Virus record (IMG/VR): IMGVR_UViG_3300032285_001029
Coordinates: 1-64,000 of that record
DNA length: 64,000 nt
From: a virus
Strand: one strand, 5' to 3'
Position numbers and translations under genes: made by a program. Below are positions 7,801 through 16,327 of this stretch, piece after piece; positions within the stretch are counted from its first letter, which is position 1; every line of letters begins with the position of its first letter. The notes under the pieces are model-generated. The model was not told where the DNA came from. It saw only the letters and a program-made list of their open reading frames with translations, and ran no database searches.

Positions 7801-8509
7801 CTACTTTAGCTTTTGCATAGTAAGTAAATGTAGTTGTTGTGGGCACGGTGTTGATAATAAATGTACCTTCTGCACGGCTAAATCCGCTAATAGTATTTAG
7901 ATAACCTTTAATTGTTACCGGAGTGCCGGTAGAAAATCCGTGCGCACTTACTGTAGTAACAGTGATTAAACTAGCGCCACTTCCGCCTGTTCCCGTTGAT
8001 GCATCTGTTGTAACTGAAGTAACTGGTGTATCTGTACCTGGGATTTCGTATACACTAGGATAGTTACGCATCAAGTCAAGCACTTGCCATTTAGTTGGCT
8101 GTAGTCCGTATTCAAAGTCAGCGTCTAGCATACTTTGTGGATTAGCAACACGAGTACGTTCAAACGCATCTGTACCTACATTGGCTAATCTGACTTGTTG
8201 GATAGGATTATCATAAAATATCTGTAGTGTGTCACCGGATAAATGTGTATTAGTACTTACAGCCAGCGTAATTGTAGTATACCCGTCACTGTTACTAGTT
8301 GCGGTAGGAAATGCGGTACTATTAGCCCTTGTAAACGTGCAAGCGGTATTTGCATACGTTGTGTCAGCAAAGTTGTATATGATAATATTTCTAGTTACGT
8401 TAGTGATTAGCAGTAGTTGACTCAAATCAACTTTTCCAGGTACTACAATAGTCCCAGAGCCAGCATTACCTGGTGTGTACACATACGTTCTAATCTGCGA
8501 TTTTGACAT
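4889..8509 (-). CDS. Large virion structural protein
   Basis: A 1206-residue Thr/Ser/Gly/Val-rich beta protein. The N-terminal 170 residues include the stretch MLDADFEYGLQPTKWQVLDLMRNYPSVYEI, which I recall as conserved in large structural proteins of marine T4-like phages. A run of repeated beta modules follows (patterns such as VTTVSAHGFSTGTPVTIKG, ATFASPHGLIPADTILVNI and VATDDVDHGLQAGAVVTITG: about 70 residues each, with HGL/HGF plus a hydrophobic V.I.G core). A C-terminal domain ends in NVYLTQGSPVLTNMVLRWGEA. It is most likely a baseplate or fibre component. The start has AGGAAATAAA immediately upstream. It is the last gene of a four-gene fibre operon and has its own terminator. Confidence 0.7.
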   Translation of the reverse strand: MSKSQIRTYVYTPGNAGSGTIVVPGKVDLSQLLLITNVTRNIIIYNFADTTYANTACTFTRANSTAFPTATSNSDGYTTITLAVSTNTHLSGDTLQIFYDNPIQQVRLANVGTDAFERTRVANPQSMLDADFEYGLQPTKWQVLDLMRNYPSVYEIPGTDTPVTSVTTDASTGTGGSGASLITVTTVSAHGFSTGTPVTIKGYLNTISGFSRAEGTFIINTVPTTTTFTYYAKAKVGTSNGDVLSTTYTQLRKGGFYTGSTIGTTTFTYTGAATPVITATFASPHGLIPADTILVNITSDNGVNSHSLAQGPYFVESVPTPTTLTYTARAPGTILVGSAGTLTSGSGFTNSLTITVFSTTGLTVGSQVTVSAGTGSFAANTTVTSVNVNGTQFTVNQFPTVGLSAATINYNPYLVQGTVYTRPDCFYVHRPFDGGVQLGTGGPAHGAQAIRQSKKYIRYQSGKAINYNTGLLMAPNYDLRSLTATGTAIGSTITVATDDVDHGLQAGAVVTITGVTTSGYNDTYTVNSIVDERQFTVLAKSVLADVNAAIGTPCLVSLVNWAGATVRAGTFDDQNGQFWQYDGQTVAVGYRSSTFQVAGTIAINADSNTVTGTNTRFLGQLSEGDRIVIKGMTHLVSSVTSDTQLYVTPDFRGSTNLTGVKCVKVKEFITPQNQWNIDRCDGTNSVYNPSGYGLLPNKMQMVGIQWTWYGAGFIDWMLRGPEGNYITVHRVKAANVNTEAYMRSGNQPVRYEVINEGPKTAITTQAASIDTTLTVADTTFFPSTGTLWADGEIVNYTGKTPTTFTGCTRASTFSQFAAGSTRTYSGGTAATMPVGTGVILINQTATPVVSHWGSAFMTDGGFDTDRGYIFNYQSTNVSVSTRKTTAFAIRLAPSVSNAIVGDLGVRELLNRAQLLLQGLEITAGGTTNSNSALVIEGVLNPQNYPTNVNNITWNTLQSFSYTYFAGGQPSFSQVAAGSSVTWEGAASLNINSGASLVITGASSSSTTITVSNYLTLKVGDYVSVTSGTGTFVALTTVTALNGSGTGFTVSVAPSQALSGATISVGPQSGATTMFLLSDPTVAGVRLGDDVTFTTTTGLSGNSRVTSVSSNSITLNNAIVTSLPYGSPVTFSRNTYALPGETIFSFVSNPSSKDSIDLSPLKELVNTPIGGRGTFPNGPDVLAINVYLTQGSPVLTNMVLRWGEAQA

Positions 8510-8525
8510 TTTATTTCCTATTTCT

Positions 8526-9704
8526 TTATGTTAGGGCAACAGCAACACCAATAGCTAGTGCAGAAATCAAATTTCGTATTCCCACACCATTGACACTTAA
8601 ATTAGTAAATCCTGCGGTAGTAGCAGTTACGGTAGTGGCACCTAAAGTAGTAAAGATACCTGTACTAGGAGTTACACTGCCAATTGCTATGTTATCAATA
8701 GCACCGGATCCATAACTTAACGATCCTGCTACCAATGTTCCTGATACGTATAAATTCTGGCCAATCCATGCACCGCCAGTAACTTGAAGTGCTCCTGTGC
8801 TAGTACCTGATGATACTGTACTACTAGTTATTTTTACATCGCCACCGACATTTAATTTTTTACCTATACCAACACCACCGGCAGTAACAACAGCACCGCT
8901 TCCAGTATTTGTAGAGTCGGTAGTGTTAATAACAGATAGTGTTGTGAATCGTCCACTCAGAGGAGTAGATACTCCAATAGTCATGTTATCTATACTACCT
9001 GTAGTAGTTGGATTAACTGTTACGGTTCCAGTAGGTGATAAACTTACACTGATTGTTGCAGTTAAATTGGTAAACGAGCCTGCGGCTGGTAATATACTAC
9101 CTATTGCAGCCGGGCTGGCTAGATAATTTGAAAATCCTGTTCCTGATACTGTTCCGCTTGCACTTAGGTTAGTTAGCGTAGCAGAACCAGTTAATGATCC
9201 TGTAAATGAACTTGCTATCACAGCGCCAGTTACAGTAAGACTTGTTAGTGTTCCTACGCTAGTTAAACTGGAACTAACAACATTACTTGCTAGACTAGTT
9301 CCTGTTAATCCGGAAGCACTACCGGCATGTGTATCCACATACGTTTTAATTGCATACTGTGTTGGTACAATATGAGAACTATTACTAGCTAATGTAGTAT
9401 CATTATCGAATGCCGTAACTGAAGGCCCTGAACTAAATGCCAGGCTACTAATAGATGTAAGAGAACCGCTTGATAAGTTGCCAGTTACATTTCCAGTTAC
9501 ATTACCTGTTAAATTTCCTGCAAATGTACCTACAACAGTTGCAGCATTTACTGCTGTAGCATTGACTGTAGTAGCATTGACTGTAGTAAAAGTAGGGCTT
9601 GCAATTGGGACCAAATCCCAAGTCGTTCCAGTCCAAACCCATGTGGATCCATCGGCAGTATAGGTATCGTTTGTATCAGGATTTGTTGGAAATATGATTG
9701 CCAT
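8526..9704 (-). CDS. Tail-fibre-type repeat protein
   Basis: A 392-residue fibre protein candidate. The N-terminus MAIIFPTNPDTNDTYTADG followed by TWVWTGTTWDLVP is a common phage adhesin start module with paired Trp. A low-complexity repeat (GNLTGNVTGNVTGNL) follows, then ASNSSHIVPTQYAIKTYVD, which recurs near the C-terminus of the giant fibre at 55276 as NSDNIVPTQKAIKSYI. Repeats of the type GSGAVVTAGGVGIGKKLNVGGDVKI, typical of the neck or collar fibres of T4-like phages, come next. It ends in a hydrophobic tail, LISALAIGVAVALT. Two AATAAATA octamers lie upstream of the start. Confidence 0.65.
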   Translation of the reverse strand: MAIIFPTNPDTNDTYTADGSTWVWTGTTWDLVPIASPTFTTVNATTVNATAVNAATVVGTFAGNLTGNVTGNVTGNLSSGSLTSISSLAFSSGPSVTAFDNDTTLASNSSHIVPTQYAIKTYVDTHAGSASGLTGTSLASNVVSSSLTSVGTLTSLTVTGAVIASSFTGSLTGSATLTNLSASGTVSGTGFSNYLASPAAIGSILPAAGSFTNLTATISVSLSPTGTVTVNPTTTGSIDNMTIGVSTPLSGRFTTLSVINTTDSTNTGSGAVVTAGGVGIGKKLNVGGDVKITSSTVSSGTSTGALQVTGGAWIGQNLYVSGTLVAGSLSYGSGAIDNIAIGSVTPSTGIFTTLGATTVTATTAGFTNLSVNGVGIRNLISALAIGVAVALT

Positions 9705-9740
9705 TGTATTCTCTTATAACTTAATATTTATTGATATTTA

Positions 9741-11780
9741 TTACCAGGTGATAGACCCTGACCCACTTGTAAATTTGTAGACTCTATACCCAGGTCTAGT
9801 AACACCGTTATCGTAAGTATAACTAACACCTGAAATAGATCTTAATGCTGGATATGCAGTTAGATATGCAATAATTACGACACCATTGCCTCCCTTCCCA
9901 CCATTACTTGTTGATCCGCTACCAGATGGTCCACTATATCCGCCACCACCTCCACTACCAGTTCCATCTGTAGCCGCACCACCTGTAGTGTTGCCGTTTC
10001 CAGTGCCAGCACCATATGGACTATAACTATCGGCAGTAGGATAAGAACCACCTGCGGCAGTATTTCCTTGACCATCGCCACCACCGCCACCACCACCTGC
10101 ATAAGCAGTGGTTACACCTGTAATAGTTGAAGTAATGCCGATTCCGCCTTTACCTGGCTGACTTTGACTTGGTATACTTTCACCTATAGATCCAGCACCA
10201 CCGCCACCACCACCTGATGCTCTTCCGCCTCCTGCGCCACCGCCACCAGAACCGCCGTTATAACCTTGTCTTGGTGGCCCTGCAGTACCAGAGCCGCCGC
10301 CTGTAAAGTTTGGACCTGCGCCACCACCTCCAGAACCTCCAGGTTGTCCACTTGGTCCTGAATCGGCCTGCCCTCCACGACCGCCGCCAATAGCAGTAAA
10401 TGATCCCAATGTGCTATTATTCCCACTTGTATTACTGCCACCGCCAGTACCAATACTAACAGACAACGAACCTCCGTATGCTAATGCATATGGCCCAGAT
10501 ACACTGCTTGAAAGTACACCTCCGGCACCACCACCGCCACCGATAAAGCTCGAGCCTCCACCTCCACCACCTACAACAAGATATTCTAAGTAAACTTGTG
10601 TGTCAGCCGCTAACGTACCAGTTCCAGCAGCACTTGATCCACCTGCATTATCGGTCGTAACATAGATTGTATATGCTGTTAATGGATCTAGATTAGAAAT
10701 AGTTGCTGGCAGTGATGCAGGGTATGATACATTAGTTGTTACAGTTGTAGGAGAAGTCGTTATAGTATATCCTGTTGCAGTCGGACCTAAATTGAGTCCA
10801 TCGGTCCAACTAACAAATGCTGTCGTTCCTGCAGTCAATCCGGATGTATTTCTAATTACACTAATGCCAGTCGGAGGGTTAGGTACAGTAATTGGATTGA
10901 CTGTATTACTAGTGCCTGGCGATCCAGGTCCGCCAGCATTTACAGCTTTTACTGTAAAATAGTAACTGTTTGAAGGTGTAAGGCCATTTATTGTTACGGG
11001 TAGCGATAATCCTGATACAGATACCGATTGAGATATCAATGCTGGCACACTAGTAATAGTATACGAAGTTATTGGAGATACTGGTGTTGGTGGAGTCCAT
11101 GTGAGTGTAGCAGATGCGCCGGTTATTCTTACAGCAGACACACTAGTTGGTGCATTCGGAACTACTGTTAATCCCATAGAATTGCTGACACCTGCAGAAC
11201 TCGTTCCTATGCCATTAGTAGCTGTGATAGAAAATGTGTATGCAGTCGATGTTGACAGCCCTATAAGCGCAATTGGTTGCGATAGTAAACTTGCATAAGT
11301 GAAATAATTTATACCTGCAGGTGAACTAGTAACAGCATAGGAGGTAATTGTTGCTCCTCCGTTAAATGGCAAATCGAATGTTATAATACATGATGTTCCG
11401 TCACCAGTTCTTCCTGCAACTACGTTAGTTGGCGCACTTGGTACTGTTACAACACCTACAGTATTACTAGTTGCATACACTCCTGTACCGGCTACATTAG
11501 TAGCGGTGACTTGAAATGTGTAAGGTACTGTTGCTAATATTCCAACAATGGATATTGGCGATGTTGTGCCACTGTTAGTATATCCTCCAGGAACAGATGT
11601 AACTGTGTATGATGTAATAGGTAAATTACCGTTATCTACCGGAGGAGAAAATGATACATCAGCAGTAATACCTGTTGCACCTGTTCTGGCCGCTGATACA
11701 CTAGTAGGCGCACCTGGAACGGACGGAATAACGCTGTTAATTGATAATGTTCTTCCAGATAGTGTAGATAATACAGGCAT
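9741..11780 (-). CDS. Adhesin with four fibronectin-III domains and a glycine-rich domain
   Basis: A 679-residue protein. Residues about 15-400 hold four Fn3-like domains, each opening with a P-x-x-P-T-x-V-x-A type strand (APTSVSAARTG, APTNVVAGRTG, APTSVSAVRIT, PPTGISVIRN) and containing ITSYTVTS-like strands. From about residue 397 a glycine-rich region begins (YLVVGGGGGGSSFIGGGGGAGG) with many GGxGGGG blocks, as in phage receptor-binding tips whose polyglycine helices form the adhesin head (compare T4-like gp38). It ends YRVYKFTSGSGSITW. It most likely binds the host surface at a fibre tip. It lies two bases from the neighbouring fibre gene, so both are co-transcribed. Confidence 0.75.
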   Translation of the reverse strand: MPVLSTLSGRTLSINSVIPSVPGAPTSVSAARTGATGITADVSFSPPVDNGNLPITSYTVTSVPGGYTNSGTTSPISIVGILATVPYTFQVTATNVAGTGVYATSNTVGVVTVPSAPTNVVAGRTGDGTSCIITFDLPFNGGATITSYAVTSSPAGINYFTYASLLSQPIALIGLSTSTAYTFSITATNGIGTSSAGVSNSMGLTVVPNAPTSVSAVRITGASATLTWTPPTPVSPITSYTITSVPALISQSVSVSGLSLPVTINGLTPSNSYYFTVKAVNAGGPGSPGTSNTVNPITVPNPPTGISVIRNTSGLTAGTTAFVSWTDGLNLGPTATGYTITTSPTTVTTNVSYPASLPATISNLDPLTAYTIYVTTDNAGGSSAAGTGTLAADTQVYLEYLVVGGGGGGSSFIGGGGGAGGVLSSSVSGPYALAYGGSLSVSIGTGGGSNTSGNNSTLGSFTAIGGGRGGQADSGPSGQPGGSGGGGAGPNFTGGGSGTAGPPRQGYNGGSGGGGAGGGRASGGGGGGAGSIGESIPSQSQPGKGGIGITSTITGVTTAYAGGGGGGGDGQGNTAAGGSYPTADSYSPYGAGTGNGNTTGGAATDGTGSGGGGGYSGPSGSGSTSNGGKGGNGVVIIAYLTAYPALRSISGVSYTYDNGVTRPGYRVYKFTSGSGSITW

Positions 11781-11782
11781 GA

Positions 11783-13657
11783 TTAACTGTAATTTACTCG
11801 TTGTGCAATGATTGTGAAGGTTTTATCTGCAGTTTTTAATATAGTGAGGGAGTACACATCTATAGAGCTAGCGTTCCCAGTTGACAGTATAGTTACACCT
11901 TTAGGATATTTATAGCTGATACTGTAACCATTTGAACCATTAGTATATCCGTCGATTGTTATACCTGATAAAGATCCCGGCGTTGCACTTGTAGTAATCA
12001 TTGCTGTAATAGATACAGTTCTTCCTATGGCCATAACAGTGTTTAACTCATTGCCGGCTCCGGATGAACCTCTTATATTAATAGTGAAATTGTTTGATGT
12101 GGAAATTGTATACCAAACAATTGCCTGTGTGTTTACATCAAAATTAGTAACACCACTAACAACAGTGGTATTATCAATAGTTGCTTTTTCAAATATTTGT
12201 TGTAATGTAGTAGCACCCGATATAGTTGCAGTAGTTGTATTAACATTACCGGTTATTGATAATGTCGATCCTGACCAAGTTAAGTTAGCACCAGTATCTG
12301 ATAATGTTTGTCCTGCAGCGGCATAGTATGCTAGTCTATTTACAACACCGGTATTAATTGCATAAGCTGCACCGGCTGTTCCTGTAATAGTTACTGTCTT
12401 GTTTACAGAATCAGTAGTGATTGAAATATTAGTACCGGCAACAAATGCCAATGAATCATTAGTCGAAGTTGCTGTAACATTGTTTTGTCCAGCAACAGTT
12501 ACGTTAGTAAATGTGTTAGAAAGATCACTATAGTTTGCAATTGGAATCCAATTAGTTCCGTTAGCAACATACAATCGACCGGCAGTTCCTGCGTAACCTA
12601 TTGCACCAGAATATGTTACAGCACTTACTGTACTTTGTAATGCACTTATGCTAGGCCAATAGAAACGTATGCGGCTACTTGCTCCGCTGGCAATTACTGT
12701 GCCGGTTACATTCAGATTACCTGTTGTATCATCAAATGTTAAATTAGTAGTTGGATCAACTTGATTAGTTGCAGAACTGTATTTGGCTAATGCGTAGGCT
12801 GTACCGGTACTAACTGTACCGCTACCTACAGGAAAACTGATATTAGCAGTGCCATCGAATGATACACCGTTTATTGTTCTTGCTGTGTAAAGTTTAGTTG
12901 TGGTAGACGAGTTACCTAAAAAACTAGTAGCAGTAATGGAACCACCTACGGTTAGATTGTTGCCGTCAAAACTTAAATTTGCACCGGTACCTTGAACTAC
13001 TGCCCCGTTAGCAGCATACCACGCTAAGTTTCCAGTTGTAGAAGATATTACGGTTCCTGATCCTGCACTAGTCGTAACAAACTCCCAATATATGCCGTTC
13101 CACTTCCAGCTTTTTGTTCCATAAGTATGGATATAATTTAAACTAGGATTTGTTGGAAAACCAATAGGAGGTGTCAGGCCTGCCGATCCACCTAAACCTG
13201 GTTGAATCCATGCTGTACCATTGTAAACTAAAAATTCACCAGTTGTATTATCAAACCATGCATTACCAATAATTGCTGTAGGACTGGTTAGTGCAACGTT
13301 TATATTAGACGTAGTTGGTGTGCCGCTTCCACCACTGCCGCCGCCGAATGCAGGAAACTGCGGTTGTACCCATGCTCCGCCATTATAAACATATAATTTT
13401 TCGGAAGTAGTATCTAACCAGATTGTGCCTTCTTGATGGTTAGTCGGGGGCGTGTCACTGATAGCAGCACCGATAGTTTTAGAAATATTCGCTAAATCGG
13501 CTCTAGCTATCTCATATCCACCAAAAGTTTGCCCATCGTATACTCGGAGCGATTTTTTATCTGTATCGTAAAAAACTTCGCCGATAAGATAAGTTTGGGC
13601 ATCTAGTGTAGTGCTGTGAAATTGCTGTAATTTTATACTTCGTTGCGTTACAGTCAT
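11783..13657 (-). CDS. Long tail-fibre protein with repeated W-motif modules
   Basis: A 624-residue fibre candidate. The N-terminus has the module GEVFYDTDKKSLRVYDGQTFGG, related to the GEVGSVFFDP start of the small fibre at 778. Two or three copies of a short module follow (GTIWLDTTSEKLYVYNGGAWVQP, GNAWFDNTTGEFLVYNGTAWIQP), then a long beta-repeat shaft with GTANISFPVGSGTVSTGTAYALAKYSS-like segments and a C-terminal domain with TVSITAMITTS. It is the first late gene after the helicase. Its ribosome binding site AGGACC sits in the 3' arm of a 12-base inverted repeat (13661-13700), so translation from early read-through RNA is probably blocked. Confidence 0.7.
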   Translation of the reverse strand: MTVTQRSIKLQQFHSTTLDAQTYLIGEVFYDTDKKSLRVYDGQTFGGYEIARADLANISKTIGAAISDTPPTNHQEGTIWLDTTSEKLYVYNGGAWVQPQFPAFGGGSGGSGTPTTSNINVALTSPTAIIGNAWFDNTTGEFLVYNGTAWIQPGLGGSAGLTPPIGFPTNPSLNYIHTYGTKSWKWNGIYWEFVTTSAGSGTVISSTTGNLAWYAANGAVVQGTGANLSFDGNNLTVGGSITATSFLGNSSTTTKLYTARTINGVSFDGTANISFPVGSGTVSTGTAYALAKYSSATNQVDPTTNLTFDDTTGNLNVTGTVIASGASSRIRFYWPSISALQSTVSAVTYSGAIGYAGTAGRLYVANGTNWIPIANYSDLSNTFTNVTVAGQNNVTATSTNDSLAFVAGTNISITTDSVNKTVTITGTAGAAYAINTGVVNRLAYYAAAGQTLSDTGANLTWSGSTLSITGNVNTTTATISGATTLQQIFEKATIDNTTVVSGVTNFDVNTQAIVWYTISTSNNFTINIRGSSGAGNELNTVMAIGRTVSITAMITTSATPGSLSGITIDGYTNGSNGYSISYKYPKGVTILSTGNASSIDVYSLTILKTADKTFTIIAQRVNYS

Positions 13658-13660
13658 ACA

Positions 13661-13700
13661 AAGGTCCTATTTTCATAGTATTTACCAGAAATAGGACCTT
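13661..13700 (-). promoter_or_regulatory. RNA switch: hairpin hiding the fibre-gene RBS, with late promoter octamer in its loop
   Basis: Perfect 12-base inverted repeat AAGGTCCTATTT/AAATAGGACCTT (13689-13700 and 13661-13672) around a 16-base loop. The 3' arm contains AGGA, the ribosome binding site for the ATG at 13657. The loop contains GGTAAATA (13679-13686), a late-promoter-like octamer that would start RNA near 13672, without the 5' arm. T4 I-TevI, soc and e are known to use this arrangement. No U-run follows, so it is not a simple terminator. Confidence 0.65.
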
Positions 13701-13703
13701 AAG

Positions 13704-15119
13704 TTATAGAGTATCGTTAGGAAGATTATTTAACAATTCACGCAGTTTTGAACTCTCTACATGTGCTTTTACTTTTGGAACAGGAGCACCATCTGCCGGA
13801 TCATCCTGTACTATGCTGCGCTGTTTAATGCTGTTTAATAACGTGCTGCCAGCACTCTGAGTGCCAGGATTTCCGTAGCCATCTTCGCCTTCTAAATCGG
13901 TAATCCTAAGTGTATCGACATTAAAATCTAAGTCAATTTTTTGTCCAACACCGCTACTGCTACGTGTTTTCATAAGCTGTATTTGGTATCTGCCACGTTC
14001 ACGCATTGCACGACTAGTAAAGATACCAAATACGTTATCAGCAGTTTGAATTTTACTCAATCCGCCTGAAATATGACTGTGATCAAACTCTACTTCTTCA
14101 ACTGCTCCACGATTTAACTGTGCTGCAGTTACAAATACACATTGCTTTTCTACTGCCAGATTACGCAGTTCTTCTGACACATATTTGTCTTTAACAAACA
14201 GATTTTCTGCACTGATTTTTTTAGATAAGGGCATCAATAAATCCATATAATCGACTAGTAATACATCAATTTTATGACCCATCTTAATTTCGTATTCTTT
14301 TAGATATGCTCTTATATCATTTGCATTCTTACCACTAGGCATGTACTTAACTTGAAAGTGTCCTGACTTTTTACCTATCATTTTAACTTTCATCTCAACA
14401 TCGTCAATGCTCTTAAAAATTTCTCTTGTTGGAATTCCTGTAGTCATTGCATCTACACGCATACATACCAGATCCTCTGACAGTTCTAGTGTAAGATACA
14501 ATACATTTAATCCAGCAAGAGCATAATTAACACCAAGATTAGCTAAGAATAAAGATTTACCTGCACCGGAGCCACCTGCCCATATATTAAGTTCACCGCG
14601 ATTAAATCCACCGTATAGCTTATCATCAATCGCTTTCCATCCTGTCGAGATTTGTCCATTTTTATCTTTAATACGTGCTAAACGTGATCTTGGATCGGCA
14701 AAATAATCAGTGCCCATGTCTTTCTGTAAACCAATCTGCACTGCCGCTTTAATCTTATCTTCAACGGGACCGTACTCTCCTTTTTCAAGCATGTCAGCGG
14801 ATTCTAAAATTGCTCTTTCTAATCCTTTGTGCCTAATAAATGTTTCAAAATCGCTCAGTAACCAATCAAAATGTTCTTCATGTAGATTATTTGGAACTTT
14901 AAAACTACTGTTTGTTGCAGCATTAATGATTTCCTCTGTAGGAACAACATTATGTTCATTAACATACCCTGAAATAAATTCTGCTGCTACCTGCAGTTTA
15001 CGATCAAACAATGTATAATCAAAAATGCTCTGACATCGACTAAATGTTGCCGCGTCCGCCAACATCATTTCTAAATATAACTTTTGTATATCGTAACCGT
15101 AGTCTGTGTTTTGTTTCAT
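13704..15119 (-). CDS. gp41: Replicative DNA helicase (T4 gp41 / DnaB type)
   Basis: A 471-residue hexameric 5'-3' helicase that unwinds the fork and works with the gp61 primase. An N-terminal helical domain (residues 1-150) is followed by a RecA-like core: Walker A GGSGAGKS at 182-189, then VLYLTLELSEDLVCMR with the conserved Glu, and Walker B VLLVDYMDL at about 286-294. VFVTAAQLNRGAVEE and the arginine-finger region near MKTRSSSGVGQK follow. Length matches T4 gp41 (475). Its start overlaps the preceding small gene by four bases (ATGA), which suggests coupled translation. A late fibre gene follows across the regulatory hairpin. Confidence 0.95.
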   Translation of the reverse strand: MKQNTDYGYDIQKLYLEMMLADAATFSRCQSIFDYTLFDRKLQVAAEFISGYVNEHNVVPTEEIINAATNSSFKVPNNLHEEHFDWLLSDFETFIRHKGLERAILESADMLEKGEYGPVEDKIKAAVQIGLQKDMGTDYFADPRSRLARIKDKNGQISTGWKAIDDKLYGGFNRGELNIWAGGSGAGKSLFLANLGVNYALAGLNVLYLTLELSEDLVCMRVDAMTTGIPTREIFKSIDDVEMKVKMIGKKSGHFQVKYMPSGKNANDIRAYLKEYEIKMGHKIDVLLVDYMDLLMPLSKKISAENLFVKDKYVSEELRNLAVEKQCVFVTAAQLNRGAVEEVEFDHSHISGGLSKIQTADNVFGIFTSRAMRERGRYQIQLMKTRSSSGVGQKIDLDFNVDTLRITDLEGEDGYGNPGTQSAGSTLLNSIKQRSIVQDDPADGAPVPKVKAHVESSKLRELLNNLPNDTL

Positions 15120-15328
15120 TTAATTTTCTCAAGTAATTCTTGTCTATATTCATCATTCCATTGCTGTTGTGTACTTACGGAAAGACACAACTCTATGGCT
15201 GTTTTAACTTCTTCGTTTGACAATGTTAAATCTTCAATAACTGCAAACAAGTGTTCAAACACATTTCTAGGTAATCCCGGTCCATCTGGTCCGCCGTGTT
15301 TAGGAATTTTTATTTCACGTTGAACCAT
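15116..15328 (-). CDS. Small protein between primase and helicase
   Basis: A 70-residue protein with N-terminal KIPKHGGPDGPGLPRNVFEHLF and a helical C-terminus. No family was recognised. Its start lies inside the 3' end of the primase gene (19-base overlap) and its stop overlaps the helicase start, so it is embedded in the primosome operon. It could be a primosome accessory factor, but this is only inferred from position. Confidence 0.65.
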   Translation of the reverse strand: MVQREIKIPKHGGPDGPGLPRNVFEHLFAVIEDLTLSNEEVKTAIELCLSVSTQQQWNDEYRQELLEKIK

Positions 15329-16314
15329 TTTTTAGCTCTTAATTGTATTTTGAGATTGCTGTGCTCTTTAGCATTAATAATTAGCCATAGTGTTGCAAGT
15401 TTGCCTAATTTAATTACAGCATCATTAACATCTTTAACACTATCTGGCCATTCGGGCATACTAACACTCCAACCGAACTCTAATGCCTGCTCTACTGTTT
15501 TGTGTCCTTCATGATCTCGATCCGGTACTAGGATAATTTCTCGATTTAATCGCTTCAAAAGCCAATTTTGTTGATCCTTGATTTCAGCACCTAGTAGTGC
15601 GCATCCATCAATACTAATAGCATCCATCGGACCTTCGCATACAATTACGAACGCACGATCATGCGGATTTTGTTGATCTAGATTGAAAACATACCCAGGT
15701 TGTTGCTCCGACAAATATTTAGGTTTGGCATCATTAATTGCCCGAGCGGTCCAGCCAACAATCTTTCCTTCATATAAAAACGGTATTATTAATCGATTTT
15801 GAAATCCAATCTTATCTGAATAATAAAATGGATAGGACAACGGATTAATGCCTCTATTGTTAACGTAGTTAACTACGTCTATCAGTCCTTTAGGCGTAAC
15901 GTTCAATATGTTATCATCTGCAAGAGTCAACCAGGTATGCCAAGCTGCAAACTCTTTGGCATCCATAGGAAGAGCTCTTTCATGGAATATTGGTATTAGA
16001 TCTTTTACAAGATTATTTTCTGTTTCATTAAGTTTAAGAGCTTCTAATGCTAATTTATTAATTAAATTGTCGTCCATGTTTAATAACTTCATGAACTTGC
16101 GCATTTTATGACTTAGTGTACGTCCAGGTTGCCAGCTGCATTTAAATTGACAATTGAAGCAGTGATAGCTTACAGCATCGCCTGCATTAAAGATTATACC
16201 GCCTCGACTTCGTCTATCATCGCAACAAGGAGCATTAAATCCAATCCAACCGCTAGGAGTTGATTTCCTTTTATGTGGAAGATATGCTCGGATAGATTCT
16301 GTGATTAGGCTCAT
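15310..16314 (-). CDS. gp61: DNA primase (T4 gp61 type)
   Basis: A 334-residue primase, close to T4 gp61 (342), making RNA primers for lagging-strand synthesis with gp41. The N-terminal zinc-binding region has Cys30-Cys31 and Cys52-x-x-Cys55 (HCFNCQF). The TOPRIM domain follows, with CEGPMDA at 226-232 and the metal-binding DRDHEG near 265-270. NRLIIPFLYEGKIVGWTARAI before it is typical of the core. The ATG is supported by AGG a few bases upstream. Downstream genes overlap it. Confidence 0.93.
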   Translation of the reverse strand: MSLITESIRAYLPHKRKSTPSGWIGFNAPCCDDRRSRGGIIFNAGDAVSYHCFNCQFKCSWQPGRTLSHKMRKFMKLLNMDDNLINKLALEALKLNETENNLVKDLIPIFHERALPMDAKEFAAWHTWLTLADDNILNVTPKGLIDVVNYVNNRGINPLSYPFYYSDKIGFQNRLIIPFLYEGKIVGWTARAINDAKPKYLSEQQPGYVFNLDQQNPHDRAFVIVCEGPMDAISIDGCALLGAEIKDQQNWLLKRLNREIILVPDRDHEGHKTVEQALEFGWSVSMPEWPDSVKDVNDAVIKLGKLATLWLIINAKEHSNLKIQLRAKKWFNVK

Positions 16315-16327
16315 AGCCTAAAGTATA

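Noticed and set aside
9875-10593. Three open frames (two -, one +) over the glycine-rich adhesin tip
   Set aside because: They are frame shadows of GGN-rich codons, giving Val/Leu/Gln or Pro runs with no independent start signals.
10170-10600. Possible CRISPR-like or short tandem DNA repeats in the glycine-rich region
   Set aside because: The repetition comes from GGN codons of the polyglycine domain; unit lengths are irregular and there are no spacers.
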